This document shows positions 18,486-27,396 of a stretch of 64,000 nt of DNA, piece after piece. The notes beneath the pieces are model-generated. The model did no database searches. It had not been told where the DNA came from and saw nothing but the letters and a program-made list of their open reading frames with translations. Numbering within the stretch: the stretch's first letter is position 1; each line of letters opens with the position of its first letter. The position numbers and the translations under genes were made by a program. The DNA is from an uncultured Collinsella sp. (GTDB lineage Bacteria > Actinomycetota > Coriobacteriia > Coriobacteriales > Coriobacteriaceae). The DNA lies in the NCBI GenBank assembly GCA_900547655.1, contig URHQ01000001.1, positions 1 through 64,000 on the forward strand. The letters run 5' to 3'.

Positions 18486-19736
18486 TTACTGACGCTGTTT
18501 GGGCTCGGTGACGATGGCTCGGACGATGCGGGGGCGATCGGTGAGGTCGCGGACGATGCGCACGTCCGAGAGACCCGCCTGGCGGCAGAGCTCGGCGGCG
18601 GCGTCGAGGGCACCCTCGTAGAGCTCGCAGGCAAACAGGCCGCCGGCGCGCAGCATGTAAGGCGCCGCATTGAGCAGGCGGCGGAAGATATCGAGGCCGT
18701 CGGCGCCGCCCTCAAGCGCCAGGTCGGGCTCGAAGTCCTTGACCTCGTGCGGCAGTGAGCGCATGACGTCGGTCGGAATGTAGGGCGGATTGGAGACAAG
18801 CACATCAAAGGTGCCCCACTCTTCGCGGGGAATGGAACTCACCAGGTTGGTGAGGCTAAAGGCGACCTCATCGGATGTGAGACCGAGCGCGTCGCGGTTT
18901 TTGGTGGCCAGATCGATAGCGCGCGGCTCGATATCGGTGGCGGTGCAGGTAACGTGGCCGCGGCGCTCCCAGGCAAGGGAAAGCGAGATGCAGCCCGTGC
19001 CGCAGCCGACCTCGAGAACGCGGGCGATGCGGGGCTCGGCTGGGGCAGGCGAAGCGGCATCCTGAGCTGAAGCCGTCTCCTGGTCGGCACCCTCGATGGC
19101 GATGCCGTATTCGTCGAGCTCGGACTCGGCGGCTTCCGCGACTTCGGCTTCTGCTGCCTGCGCGGCGGCTTCCTCGGCCTCGCGGTCGGCCAGCTCCTCG
19201 GCATAGGCACGGCTGCCGAGCACGTCGCTACCCAGCGCAGCCTCATCGGCGGCCGTCAGGTTGGCGGCACGGCGCTCGGCGGTCGCGCGTTCGTCTGCCA
19301 GCGCGGCCTCAGCCTTGCGTGCCTCCTCGACCTCATCGTTCCAAGGCAGCTTAACACGCTGACGGGCAGCAGCCTCGGGGCTCAGCACCTCGGCATCCAG
19401 ATAATTGAGGACTTCCTCGACAAGCATCTCGGTCTCGGGACGCGGAATGAGCACGCCGGGGGCGCACGTGACGTCGATCATGCGAAACTGCGTGCTGCCG
19501 GTGATGTACTGCAGCGGTTCACCTTTAGCGCGACGAACAACGGCCGCGTGCATGGTCTCGAGCTGAGCCGCGTTAAGCGTCTCGTCCATGCGCATATATA
19601 AGTCGATGCGTGCCAAACCCGTGGCAGCGCAGAGCAGCCACTCGGCAGAAAGACGGGGGTGCTCCTCGCCGCGCTCGGCCAGGTACTCCTTGGTCCACTC
19701 GAGACAACGCTTGATGGTCCAAATCTCGTTTGCCAT
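18486..19736 (-). CDS. prmC: Peptide chain release factor N5-glutamine methyltransferase with a long insertion
   Basis: PrmC (HemK) methylates the Gln of the GGQ motif in release factors. It has the N-terminal helical domain, EPLQYITGSTQFRMIDVTCAPGVLIPRPETEMLVEEVL, SAM motif LEVGCGTGCISLSLA, and the glutamine-binding NPPY (VSNPPYIPTDVM). At 416 residues it is about 130 longer than usual. An Ala/Glu-rich, low-complexity segment of about 110 residues is inserted between the IPRPETE region and the SAM motif. ATG 19736 is preceded by AGGGGAGGG. Its partner prfA lies upstream on the same strand, but a 739-bp gap with repeats separates them. Confidence 0.92.
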   Translation of the reverse strand: MANEIWTIKRCLEWTKEYLAERGEEHPRLSAEWLLCAATGLARIDLYMRMDETLNAAQLETMHAAVVRRAKGEPLQYITGSTQFRMIDVTCAPGVLIPRPETEMLVEEVLNYLDAEVLSPEAAARQRVKLPWNDEVEEARKAEAALADERATAERRAANLTAADEAALGSDVLGSRAYAEELADREAEEAAAQAAEAEVAEAAESELDEYGIAIEGADQETASAQDAASPAPAEPRIARVLEVGCGTGCISLSLAWERRGHVTCTATDIEPRAIDLATKNRDALGLTSDEVAFSLTNLVSSIPREEWGTFDVLVSNPPYIPTDVMRSLPHEVKDFEPDLALEGGADGLDIFRRLLNAAPYMLRAGGLFACELYEGALDAAAELCRQAGLSDVRIVRDLTDRPRIVRAIVTEPKQRQ

Positions 19737-19839
19737 GGGGCCCTCCCCTCTTAAGCGCCGGACGGCGCGCGAATGTCGGAGCAGATTGTACGCGAGGGCG
19801 GCGCGCGGCAAGGGACGATTGGAAGCGATTATCGAGAAT

Positions 19840-20116
19840 CAGCCCAGAATTTTGCTTGAATCGCAATCGAAGTGTTCATTCGTCGACGTCTAAATCTGCA
19901 TTCGTCAAGCTTTTGACAAGGTTGCCCAAAACTGACCAATATCTAACCAAGAACTTGCCACATCGCTTGACGCACGACCCATCAAAAATCGCCCCGCGAC
20001 TTCTCGGACGCTTTTTCGAGCATTATTTTTAAAAATGATAAATAACTTTAAGCAGGTAAACAACTTAATTGTTATTAAAGAAGATTGAATAAACTCACAA
20101 AGCAATGTGCCCGACC
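19840..20116. other. AT-rich gene-free stretch upstream of prmC
   Basis: This part of the 739-bp prfA-prmC gap is clearly richer in A and T than the flanking DNA, especially 20025-20110 (ATTATTTTTAAAAATGATAA and similar). I see no credible gene. A short minus-strand frame has no family features and no good ribosome site. It may hold the prmC promoter or be a remnant of inserted DNA. Confidence 0.5.
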
Positions 20117-20172
20117 TAGTCATTGGGGACGTTCTTATTTGACTAGTCGTTTAAGAACGTCCCCAATGACTA
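20117..20172. repeat. Family B palindrome, copy 1
   Basis: A 20-bp perfect stem (TAGTCATTGGGGACGTTCTT and its complement) surrounds a 16-base loop containing GACTAGTC. It lies directly beside family A copy 2. Other copies are at 21756-21803 and 40177-40232, and a half copy is at 26314-26342. Confidence 0.9.
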
Positions 20173-20174
20173 CT

Positions 20175-20475
20175 AAGCCAGGAGTGTCCCAAACTGCCGG
20201 CAGAAAAGGAACGTCCCTAAGTGCCAACTAACCAATTGCCGTCTTCGGCAGCGATGGCAACGCCGCAGATAGAGGACGGACAGCGAGCGACGTCCAGAGC
20301 GAACAAGTTGGCATGAAAAAGGCAAGGCATAGACCTTCTGGTCATGCCTTGCCTTTTGAATGACAAATTGTCGCTCTGGGCGGCGCGCAGCGTCAGCTGG
20401 TCCGCCGTTCGTTAGAACGGCGGAACCTAAGGGCGCAGCGTCGAGCCGTTACGGCGTTTGGTAAAACGCCGTAAC
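20175..20475. repeat. Family A structured repeat, copy 2
   Basis: It carries the same parts as copy 1: two GTCCC...TGCC blocks, the long hairpin (20294-20379) with loop AGACCTTCTGGTCAT, and the terminal hairpin (20448-20475). The terminal stem is GTTACGGCGTTT/AAAACGCCGTAAC, different from copy 1 yet fully complementary. It has one extra perfect hairpin at 20401-20424 (TCCGCCGTTC, GTTA, GAACGGCGGA). It ends on the base next to the prfA stop codon. Confidence 0.9.
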
Positions 20476-21543
20476 TTAAACTGCTTGTGCCAGCTTCTCG
20501 GCTCGCTCGGCGGCGGCAAGCGCCTCGATGACGGTGCCGAGCTGATCGCCCAGAAGGACGCCGTTGTAGGTGGAGTTGAAGCCGATACGGTGATCGGTCA
20601 CGCGGTCCTGGGGCTGGTTGTAAGTACGGATCTTCTCGGAACGGTTGCCGTGGCCAATCTGGCTCTGGCGCTCGGCGCCGAGCTCGGCCTGCTGCTTCTC
20701 GAGCTCCATCTCGTACAGACGGGCACGCAGCATCTGCATGCAGACCTCGCGGTTCTGGATCTGGGAACGCTGCTCCTGCGACTGCACCACGGTGTTGGTG
20801 GGCAGGTGGGTGATGCGCACGGCGGAGTAGGTGGTGTTAACGCACTGACCGCCAGGGCCGGAGGCGCAGTAGGTATCGATGCGCAGGTCGGACTGGTTGA
20901 TCTGGACGTCGATCTCCTCGGCCTCGGGAAGCACGGCGACGGTTGCCGTGGAGGTCTGGATGCGACCCTGGGACTCGGTCTTGGGGACGCGCTGGACACG
21001 ATGCACGCCGGACTCGTACTTCATGACGGAGTAGACGCGGTCGCCCTCGACCTTGAACTCAATGGACTTAAAGCCGCCGGCCTCGCTGGGGCTGGAGTCG
21101 AGCACGGTGGTCTTCCAGCCGCGCGACTCGCAGAAGCGCTGGTACATCTTGTACAGGTCGCCGGCGAAGATGGCCGCCTCGTCGCCACCGGCGGCAGAGC
21201 GAATCTCGACGATGGTGTTCTTGTCGTCGTTGGGGTCGCTCGGAATGAGCATGTACTTAATGTCTTCCTCGAGCTGGGGAAGCTTGGCCTCGTTTTCGGA
21301 GATGTCCATCTGGAGCATCTCTTTCTCATCGGCATCGGTGGTATCGTGGAGCATTTCCTTGGCGGCCTCGATGTCATCGAGCGCGCCGATGTACTCGCGC
21401 GAGGCGGCGATGAGGTCGGACTGGTGCGCGTACTCCTTGTTGAGACGCGTGAACTCCTTGATATCGGAGGCGACGGCCGGGTCGGAGAGCTTCTTCTCGA
21501 GCTCCTCGTAGGCCTTGATGATCTTTTCGAGCTTGTCGCGCAT
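20476..21543 (-). CDS. prfA: Peptide chain release factor 1
   Basis: RF1 (355 residues) terminates translation at UAA and UAG. The catalytic loop is SGPGGQCVNTTYSAVRITHLPT, containing GGQ. The stop-codon-reading PxT tripeptide is PKT in HRVQRVPKTESQGRIQTS; RF2 would have SPF. The N-terminal coiled coil and the C-terminal DHRIGFNSTYNGVLLGDQLGTVIEAL are normal. ATG 21543 is preceded by AGGAG. Its modifying enzyme prmC is the next gene on the strand. A family A repeat starts immediately after the stop codon and may act as its 3' end. Confidence 0.97.
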   Translation of the reverse strand: MRDKLEKIIKAYEELEKKLSDPAVASDIKEFTRLNKEYAHQSDLIAASREYIGALDDIEAAKEMLHDTTDADEKEMLQMDISENEAKLPQLEEDIKYMLIPSDPNDDKNTIVEIRSAAGGDEAAIFAGDLYKMYQRFCESRGWKTTVLDSSPSEAGGFKSIEFKVEGDRVYSVMKYESGVHRVQRVPKTESQGRIQTSTATVAVLPEAEEIDVQINQSDLRIDTYCASGPGGQCVNTTYSAVRITHLPTNTVVQSQEQRSQIQNREVCMQMLRARLYEMELEKQQAELGAERQSQIGHGNRSEKIRTYNQPQDRVTDHRIGFNSTYNGVLLGDQLGTVIEALAAAERAEKLAQAV

Positions 21544-21755
21544 GGCGGGACTCCTTTATATGTGTGAAGGTGAAAATCGGCAGAGTTGATGGGGCGTGCG
21601 GCGCCACTGCGGGGGTAAGCCCGGCTAGAACATGTCGATCTTCAGATACATGCGCATCCCTTCGCGTATGGGGTACATAGTTGCGGTCTAACCCATACAT
21701 GATAGCGTGCGCAGGCAAACCTGCATATAACCCGCACGGAATGAGTGGACGTAGC

Positions 21756-21803
21756 CGTTGGGGACGTTCCTTAACGACTAGTCGTTTAAGAACGTCCCCA
21801 ACG
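21756..21803. repeat. Family B palindrome, copy 2
   Basis: CGTTGGGGACGTTC pairs with GAACGTCCCCAACG around a near-palindromic centre containing CGACTAGTCG. Compared with copy 1, an A-T pair of the stem has become G-C on both arms. Confidence 0.88.
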
Positions 21804-21806
21804 ACC

Positions 21807-21830
21807 AACAAAGGAGCTGTCGCTTTGTCG
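21807..21830. repeat. Family C hairpin, degenerate copy beside the M20 peptidase stop
   Basis: ACAAAGGAGCTGTCGCTTTGT is a weakened version of the family C hairpin, 4-7 bp from the stop codon of the minus-strand peptidase gene. Confidence 0.6.
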
Positions 21831-21834
21831 CATT

Positions 21835-23250
21835 CTAGAGCGTTTGGAGTAGAGCGACGAGGAAGCGGATGCCCTGGAGGTAGGCGCGGCGGGTGATGCG
21901 CTCGTTGGTGCCGTGGACGCCGTGATCACACTCGTCGTCATCAACCACAAAGGCCGAGAAGCGAATGCACTCAGGGCAAATTTGTTGGTAGTTGGCAGCG
22001 TCGGTCGCACCGATCACGGTCGAGGGCACAATTGCCACTGGCTCGAATGATCCGTTTTCCTCCGTCCCCTTTGGATCACGGAAATAGCGGGCGGCGATGG
22101 AGCGAACCGCCTCGAGGCCGGGACCACCGATGCGCGGGGACGGCGAGGGTTCGGAGCTGCCGGGGCCCAGCTCCACTTCGACACGACCGGCAAGGTCCGC
22201 CCCGGCAACCGCCTCACGGCAGCGCGCCACAACGTCGGCCACGCTCGTGCCCTCGAGCATGCGGAAGTTGATGTTGGCCCACATATCCTGCGGCATTACG
22301 TTGGCGCCGGTGCTGCCACCCTCGATCTGCGTGGGCGCGCAGGTGGTCGTCACCAGCGGATAGAGCTTCTTGCTGGCGAGGCAATCGCGGACAATGGCGC
22401 CCCCGTTGGCGGCAATTTCATCGGCCGTGTAGAGCCCCAACTCGACGAGCTGGGCGGCAAGCAAGTCGGTCACGTGCGTCGGCCACTCGATATCGCAGAT
22501 TGCGGTGATGGCACGGCTGAGCACCTCGAGCGACGTGCCGCCGTAGGGGTTAGAAGAATGTCCACCCTCACTCTTCGTCTTGAGCACGATATCGGCATAG
22601 CCCTTCTCCGCGAGGTCGGCGTGCATGAGCCAGCCCTCGCCCGCGCTGTACTCGGCAGCCGAAACGATGCGGTAGTCGCCCTCGTCGATCAGGTACTCAA
22701 GCTCAATGCCGCGCTCCTCGAGCGCGCGGCCGATGGCGCCTGCACCGTACTGCGTTGTCTCCTCGTCCTGGCCAAAGGCCAGGAGCAGCGTGCGCTCGTG
22801 CTGCCAGCCGTGCGCCAGCGCATACTCGACAGCCTCGAGAATGCCTGCGACCTGGTCCTTCATGTCGATCGCGCCGCGGCCCCAGATATAGGTGTCGTCC
22901 ACGTGCCCGCTAAAGGGTTCGTGCGTCCAGTCAGCCTCGGTGCCGGGTACCACAGGAACCACGTCCATGTGGCCCATGAGCATGACGGGTTTGAGGGCAG
23001 GGTCGGAACCGCTAAGTGTCACCAACAGCGAATGGTCGATAAGCTCGACCTCGCCCGCCGCAAATACGTGCGGCCAGGCCTGCTGCATATAGGCGCGCAG
23101 GTCGTCGAAGGGCTGCCAGTCCACCGCCTCGGCATCCATGCTCGAGATGGTCGGAAACGACAGCACGCGGCCCAAACGCTCGTACGCGCCTGCCTCGTCT
23201 ATATCGGCAAAATCGTCCTCATGCGCAAAGAAGCGCCAAACCTCGGCCAT
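21835..23250 (-). CDS. M20 family metallopeptidase (CPS1-like)
   Basis: A 471-residue two-zinc M20 peptidase, predicted to remove acyl groups from, or hydrolyse, dipeptides and N-acyl amino acids. The visible metal motifs are MGHMDVVPV (HxD), WGRGAIDMKDQ (bridging Asp) and AFGQDEETTQYGAG (catalytic Glu pair). The lid domain begins around GYADIVLKTKSEGGHSSNPYG. The C terminus has DDDECDHGVHGTNERI with the final His. The WGRGAIDMKD and GHSSNP style is that of carboxypeptidase S/PM20D-like members. It is the last gene of a probable operon with the upstream amino-acid ABC importer, 72 bp after the ATPase gene, which suggests the imported substrate is peptide-derived. Confidence 0.9.
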   Translation of the reverse strand: MAEVWRFFAHEDDFADIDEAGAYERLGRVLSFPTISSMDAEAVDWQPFDDLRAYMQQAWPHVFAAGEVELIDHSLLVTLSGSDPALKPVMLMGHMDVVPVVPGTEADWTHEPFSGHVDDTYIWGRGAIDMKDQVAGILEAVEYALAHGWQHERTLLLAFGQDEETTQYGAGAIGRALEERGIELEYLIDEGDYRIVSAAEYSAGEGWLMHADLAEKGYADIVLKTKSEGGHSSNPYGGTSLEVLSRAITAICDIEWPTHVTDLLAAQLVELGLYTADEIAANGGAIVRDCLASKKLYPLVTTTCAPTQIEGGSTGANVMPQDMWANINFRMLEGTSVADVVARCREAVAGADLAGRVEVELGPGSSEPSPSPRIGGPGLEAVRSIAARYFRDPKGTEENGSFEPVAIVPSTVIGATDAANYQQICPECIRFSAFVVDDDECDHGVHGTNERITRRAYLQGIRFLVALLQTL

Positions 23251-23322
23251 GACATCCTTTCGATTGTGACGACAAAGGCCGCCCCACGGGAGCGGCCCTG
23301 CAACGCAAGAGTTTGCGGTCGG

Positions 23323-24108
23323 TTATTTGTCCTCGAGATAACGCGAGAGGAACTCGCGGGTGCGCTGGTGTTTGGGGTTGCCGAAGAGCTCGGCCGGCGC
23401 GGCGTCCTCGAGCACCACGCCCTTGTCCATAAAGACCACGCGGTCGGACACCGTGCGGGCAAAGGCCATCTCGTGCGTGACGACGACCATGGTCATGCCG
23501 TCGGCAGCGAGCTTACGCATGACCTCGAGCACCTCGCCCACAATCTCGGGATCGAGTGCGGAGGTCGGCTCGTCGAACAGCATAATCTGCGGATTCATGC
23601 ACAGGGCACGGGCGATGGCCACGCGCTGCTTTTGGCCGCCGGACAGACGACCCACGGCGGCGTGCGCGAACTTTTCGAGCCCCACACTCGTCAGATGCTC
23701 CATCGCGACCTTCTCGGCCTCGGCCTTGCTCATCTTTTTGAGCGTGACGGGCGCAAGCGTGCAGTTGTCGAGCACGTCCATGTTGTTGAACAGGTTAAAG
23801 CCCTGGAACACCATGCCGATGTCCTCGCGGAGTTTGTTAATGTTGCAGCGCTCGGCCGTAAGATCCTGGCCGTGGAACCAGATGTGGCCCGCATCCGGGG
23901 TCTCGAGCAGGTTGAGGCAGCGCAGGAAGGTCGACTTGCCCGAGCCCGAGGCGCCGATAATGGTGACGACCTCGCCGGGGTTAACGGACAGGTCGATGCC
24001 CTTGAGTACCTCGAGCGAGCCGAAGCTCTTGCGCAGGCCCTCGACGCGGATGAGCGGCTCATTGGTCTGTGCGGCGGCCGCAACGCCGGTAGTGGCGGTA
24101 TCTGCCAT
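23323..24108 (-). CDS. Amino-acid ABC transporter ATP-binding protein
   Basis: The 261-residue ATPase of a polar amino-acid importer (HisP/GlnQ group). It has Walker [10 protein letters not shown], the Q-loop in [19 protein letters not shown], signature [15 protein letters not shown], Walker [15 protein letters not shown] and the switch His in VVVTHEM. About 18 extra N-terminal residues are low complexity. I place the start at ATG 24108 behind AGGAGA; the upstream extension overlaps the permease gene and is not conserved. It follows the permease by 22 bp. Confidence 0.96.
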   Translation of the reverse strand: MADTATTGVAAAAQTNEPLIRVEGLRKSFGSLEVLKGIDLSVNPGEVVTIIGASGSGKSTFLRCLNLLETPDAGHIWFHGQDLTAERCNINKLREDIGMVFQGFNLFNNMDVLDNCTLAPVTLKKMSKAEAEKVAMEHLTSVGLEKFAHAAVGRLSGGQKQRVAIARALCMNPQIMLFDEPTSALDPEIVGEVLEVMRKLAADGMTMVVVTHEMAFARTVSDRVVFMDKGVVLEDAAPAELFGNPKHQRTREFLSRYLEDK

Positions 24109-24130
24109 GATGATTCTCCTCGTCTTAAGC

Positions 24131-25279
24131 CTAGTTAGAGCTGGGCAGCGTGGCCGGGGCCTCGGCGCCGAGCTTTTTGCCAAAGGCTTCGAGCAGGCGG
24201 CTCGCCACGAGCGTCAGGATCAGGTAGACCACGAGCGCCACGCAGTAGACTTCCATCTGGCGATAGTACACACCGGCGACGGTGGTGGTGGCGTACATGA
24301 GGTCGAACACGCCGATAACCGAGAGCACCGACGAATCCTTGATGTTGATGATGAGCTCGTTGGTGAGCGCCGGAATCGCGTTTTTAATACCCTGGGGGAA
24401 CACGACTTTGCGCATAGCCTGCCACTGCGACAAACCCAGCGAGCGTGCTGCCTCGGCCTGGCCGGGATCGATGGACTCGATGCCGCCGCGCAGGACCTCC
24501 ATCATGTAGGCGGTGGAGTTGAGCGAGATGGTGACGAGGCCGGCGGTGAAGGTACTCCAAATCTGGTTGGCCTGAGCGGTCTCGAAGCCCATGCCGCGCA
24601 AAACGGTGAAGCCCGCGTAATAGATGAGCAGGCCCTGGACCATCATGGGCGTGCCGCGCACGATGGTGGAGTAGATGGTCGCAAAGCCGCGGCCGATACT
24701 CTTAAAGAAGCGCACCAGGTCGTTGTCTACGCGATCGAAGGTCTGAATGCGCAGGAACACAAAGAGCAGCGCCAGGAAAAAGGCGATGACGGTACCGAAG
24801 GTCGCAAGTGCGATGGTGATCTCGATGCCGCGGATGAAGAAGTCGCCGCTCTTGTAGGTCATGTAGACCAGGCTCGACAAAAAGTCGCTGGGGTTGGAGT
24901 CCGAGACAATGCTCACTTGCACCAGGTCGATAAATGACATGACGCAGCGGTCCACGAAAAAGATCACCGCGATGGCGACCACGACGTAGCTGCCCAGGCG
25001 CGCGCCGCGACGGAAGCGCTCGGAAGCAAACGGCGACGTTTCGCGATAGTCGTTCCAGTGCATGAGTTTGGTGACCAGCGCCGCCGCCGACACGACGAGC
25101 CAGGCCCAAAGAATCGCCCAAAGGCAATCCTGGAAGATACCGGTGGGCGCCAAGAAGCTCAGCGGCGTAGGATTGCGTTGGCTAAACGCCAGGCCGAGCG
25201 CCGCGACAACGCTCGTGCCCAGGTACACATAACGGTGGTCGGCCTTGATAAAGGAGGCCAGACGATTGATGGTTTTCAT
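24131..25279 (-). CDS. Amino-acid ABC transporter permease
   Basis: A 382-residue HisM-type permease. The C-terminal 220 residues form the standard transport core, with the coupling EAA motif in [24 protein letters not shown] and [22 protein letters not shown]. The N-terminal 130 residues are an extension with about three further membrane helices ([44 protein letters not shown]), longer than typical permeases of about 220 residues. It sits between the binding protein (9 bp) and the ATPase (22 bp). Confidence 0.94.
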   Translation of the reverse strand: MKTINRLASFIKADHRYVYLGTSVVAALGLAFSQRNPTPLSFLAPTGIFQDCLWAILWAWLVVSAAALVTKLMHWNDYRETSPFASERFRRGARLGSYVVVAIAVIFFVDRCVMSFIDLVQVSIVSDSNPSDFLSSLVYMTYKSGDFFIRGIEITIALATFGTVIAFFLALLFVFLRIQTFDRVDNDLVRFFKSIGRGFATIYSTIVRGTPMMVQGLLIYYAGFTVLRGMGFETAQANQIWSTFTAGLVTISLNSTAYMMEVLRGGIESIDPGQAEAARSLGLSQWQAMRKVVFPQGIKNAIPALTNELIINIKDSSVLSVIGVFDLMYATTTVAGVYYRQMEVYCVALVVYLILTLVASRLLEAFGKKLGAEAPATLPSSN

Positions 25280-25288
25280 GCTGCCTCC

Positions 25289-26215
25289 CTATGCCGGCTG
25301 ACGATCGAGGCACGCGTCCCACATTTGGTCGCGTTCCTCTTGGCTAATGCCCTTGAGTGTCTTGTCGATGAGTTTAAGCAGCTTGTCCGAGCCCTTGCGG
25401 CAGCCGACGTTTGCCGCGACCTCCTGCTTAAAGCCCTCGCCCTCGGCAAAATGGATGGGGACGATACCGGGATTTTGGGCCATATAGCCCTTCTCGTTCT
25501 CGGTGTTGTAAGTCACAGCGTCGCACGTGCCCTGCAGCAGATTCGAGAACACCGTGGGAACCGAATCGACCGGGTTCTTGTGCACAACGCCCGGGATCTC
25601 GTCGATGACGGTGTCGAGCATGGTGTCCTTTTGGCCGAGCACCGTGGCGCCGCTAAAGTCGCTGAGCTTGGTGGCGTTTTGGTAGGGGGAACCCTCTTTT
25701 ACGAACAGGCCAAAGTAGCCAATGAAGTACGGGTCGGAGAAGCCGACCGACTCCTCGCGCTCGGGCGTGGCGCTCATGCCGGCGATGATGAGGTCGATCT
25801 GGCCGTTGTTGAGCGAATCGATGAGGCCCGAGAAGCTCTGCTTGACGGCAACGGGCTCGCCGCCAAGGGCCTTGCAGACGATCTTTGCGATCTGAACATC
25901 GTAGCCATCGGCGTAAGCGCCCTGCACGTTGTCGATGGGGATGGTGTACTCACTGGCTTCGGAAACCTGCCAGTTGTACGGGGCGTAGGCCGCCTCCATG
26001 CCAATGCGAATCTTGTCCTTGCCGATCACGGAATCGGACAGGTCGTCGCGACCGCCGCCCGTCGTGGGCTGAACCACCTTGAGCGTGGACGGGCGCTGAC
26101 AGCCGGCGAGCGCGCCGGCGACGACGGAAGCGCTCGCAGCGAGAGCGCTACCCAAAAAGATGCGACGGCTGCATACCGGCTGGGTCTGCATGCCGCGCTG
26201 TTGCCGAGGTTGCAT
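25289..26215 (-). CDS. Amino-acid ABC transporter substrate-binding lipoprotein
   Basis: A 308-residue extracellular solute-binding protein of family 3. The N terminus has a twin-arginine-like segment (CSRRIFLG), a hydrophobic stretch and the lipobox ALAGC at about residue 38, so it should be lipid-anchored and perhaps Tat-exported. The mature part shows the family pattern IRIGMEAAYAPYNW, DGYDVQIAKIVCKALGG, QIDLIIAGMSATPEREESVGFSDPY. GGAAGG lies 6-7 bases before ATG 26215. It heads the operon binding protein, permease, ATPase, M20 peptidase. The amino-acid ligand cannot be told from sequence alone. Confidence 0.94.
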   Translation of the reverse strand: MQPRQQRGMQTQPVCSRRIFLGSALAASASVVAGALAGCQRPSTLKVVQPTTGGGRDDLSDSVIGKDKIRIGMEAAYAPYNWQVSEASEYTIPIDNVQGAYADGYDVQIAKIVCKALGGEPVAVKQSFSGLIDSLNNGQIDLIIAGMSATPEREESVGFSDPYFIGYFGLFVKEGSPYQNATKLSDFSGATVLGQKDTMLDTVIDEIPGVVHKNPVDSVPTVFSNLLQGTCDAVTYNTENEKGYMAQNPGIVPIHFAEGEGFKQEVAANVGCRKGSDKLLKLIDKTLKGISQEERDQMWDACLDRQPA

Positions 26216-26313
26216 CTGGTGCCTTCCCTATTTTGCGTTACTGACAATAAGACAGGATATACGCCCGCAACCAGCAGCGCGGCATGTGCGCGAAAAATTA
26301 ATAGACACACAGC

Positions 26314-26342
26314 AGTCGTTTAAGAACGTCCCCAATGACTAC
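26314..26342. repeat. Family B half copy
   Basis: AGTCGTTTAAGAACGTCCCC and the following AATGACTAC match the right half of family B, but the left arm is missing. This marks a truncated element upstream of the binding-protein gene. Confidence 0.75.
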
Positions 26343-26347
26343 CTACC

Positions 26348-26382
26348 AAAAAGCCTCCCTGCCGGGGACGGCAGGGAGGCTT
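26348..26382 (-). terminator. Intrinsic terminator of the aldose-epimerase gene
   Basis: AAGCCTCCCTGCC pairs perfectly with GGCAGGGAGGCTT around GGGGAC. On the minus strand it ends in five T residues, about 40 bp past the epimerase stop. Confidence 0.9.
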
Positions 26383-26395
26383 AGCGGGTGGGAAG

Positions 26396-26420
26396 GGACA
26401 AAGGGGCTGTCCCTTTGTCA
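26396..26420. repeat. Family C hairpin beside the epimerase stop
   Basis: GGGACAAAGGGGCTGTCCCTTTGTC is a family C hairpin (GACAAAGGG/CCCTTTGTC type) ending 3 bp from the epimerase stop codon at 26424. Confidence 0.75.
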
Positions 26421-26423
26421 CGT

Positions 26424-27317
26424 CTAGAGCAGGGTGACGCTAAAGCTGCGGACGTCTGTCTCGCCCGGCGCCAGCGTAATGGTGTTGACCTTGTGCTCAA
26501 AGACGTCGTCCTCGGTGTCCATGGTGGTGTGACCGGTCCAGGGCTCGAGCGCCACAAACGGGGCGTCGTTGGCGGCAGACCACACGCCGATGTACTTAAA
26601 GCCCTCAAAGTCGATCTTGACGCCGTGGCCCGACTTGCGGCCGCGCAGCGTGAGCGTGGAGCCCGGGGTATCGGTGAACATGATGGCATCGTTATCGAAG
26701 CTGCGGTGCGTGATGGGCAGCACGTCCGAGTTATCGGGAGCCTTGTAGCTACCCTCGAACGTCATGAGGCCATCGGGCGTGATGACGGGGGCCTCGTTGG
26801 TCCAAGCCTCGGTAAACGCCAGCTCGTAATCCTCGAATACCTCGTCCCCGGCACCGGGGGCGGGCACGTTAAATGCAGGGTGACCGCCCACCGAGAACGG
26901 CAGGTCCACGTCGCCGGTGTTGGTGACGGCAAAGGTCTGCGTGAGCGTGGCGTCGCCGGTTAGGGCATAGGTCATGTTGAGCTTAAAGTGGAAGGGGAAA
27001 GCCTTGAGCGACTCAGGCGTGTCGGTGATCTCGTAGGTGACGGACGAGCCGTCCTCGGAGACCTCGACCAGCTTGTGCTCGACGATGCGCGCGAGGCCGT
27101 GGCGCGGCATCTCGCAGGCGCCAGCCGCAGACGTCGCCGTGTTGTTGCGCAGTGAGCCCACGATGGGGAACAGAATGGGCGCGTGCTTGCCCCAAAAGGC
27201 CGGGTCGCCCTGCCACAGATACTCATTGCCGTTGAGGGCAAGGCTCGTGAGCTGGGCACCCATGGAATCGATGGCCGCGGTAAGGCCACCGCGCTTGATG
27301 GTAGTGACGGTGGACAT
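26424..27317 (-). CDS. Aldose 1-epimerase family protein
   Basis: A 297-residue protein of the galactose mutarotase superfamily (LacX/YeaD-like), expected to interconvert alpha and beta anomers of a sugar or sugar phosphate. It shows the N-terminal LTSLALNGNEYLWQGDPAFWGKHAPILFPIVG, the conserved His in VGGHPAFNVP, and FKYIGVWSAANDAPFVALEPWTG, where the Glu fits the catalytic base. I place the start at ATG 27317, preceded by GGAGGAA, rather than 27341. The gene is single, with its own terminator. The substrate is unknown. Confidence 0.88.
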   Translation of the reverse strand: MSTVTTIKRGGLTAAIDSMGAQLTSLALNGNEYLWQGDPAFWGKHAPILFPIVGSLRNNTATSAAGACEMPRHGLARIVEHKLVEVSEDGSSVTYEITDTPESLKAFPFHFKLNMTYALTGDATLTQTFAVTNTGDVDLPFSVGGHPAFNVPAPGAGDEVFEDYELAFTEAWTNEAPVITPDGLMTFEGSYKAPDNSDVLPITHRSFDNDAIMFTDTPGSTLTLRGRKSGHGVKIDFEGFKYIGVWSAANDAPFVALEPWTGHTTMDTEDDVFEHKVNTITLAPGETDVRSFSVTLL

Positions 27318-27396
27318 GCTACTTCCTCCAAAAGTAAACAACAGTGTCGAGGGCTATTGTCCCACTCTTGGCGGCAAGGAGAAGCGGCAGGCGCAG

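Noticed and set aside
19905..20123. A 72-codon minus-strand frame in the AT-rich gap
   Set aside because: It has no ribosome site, unusual composition and no family features.
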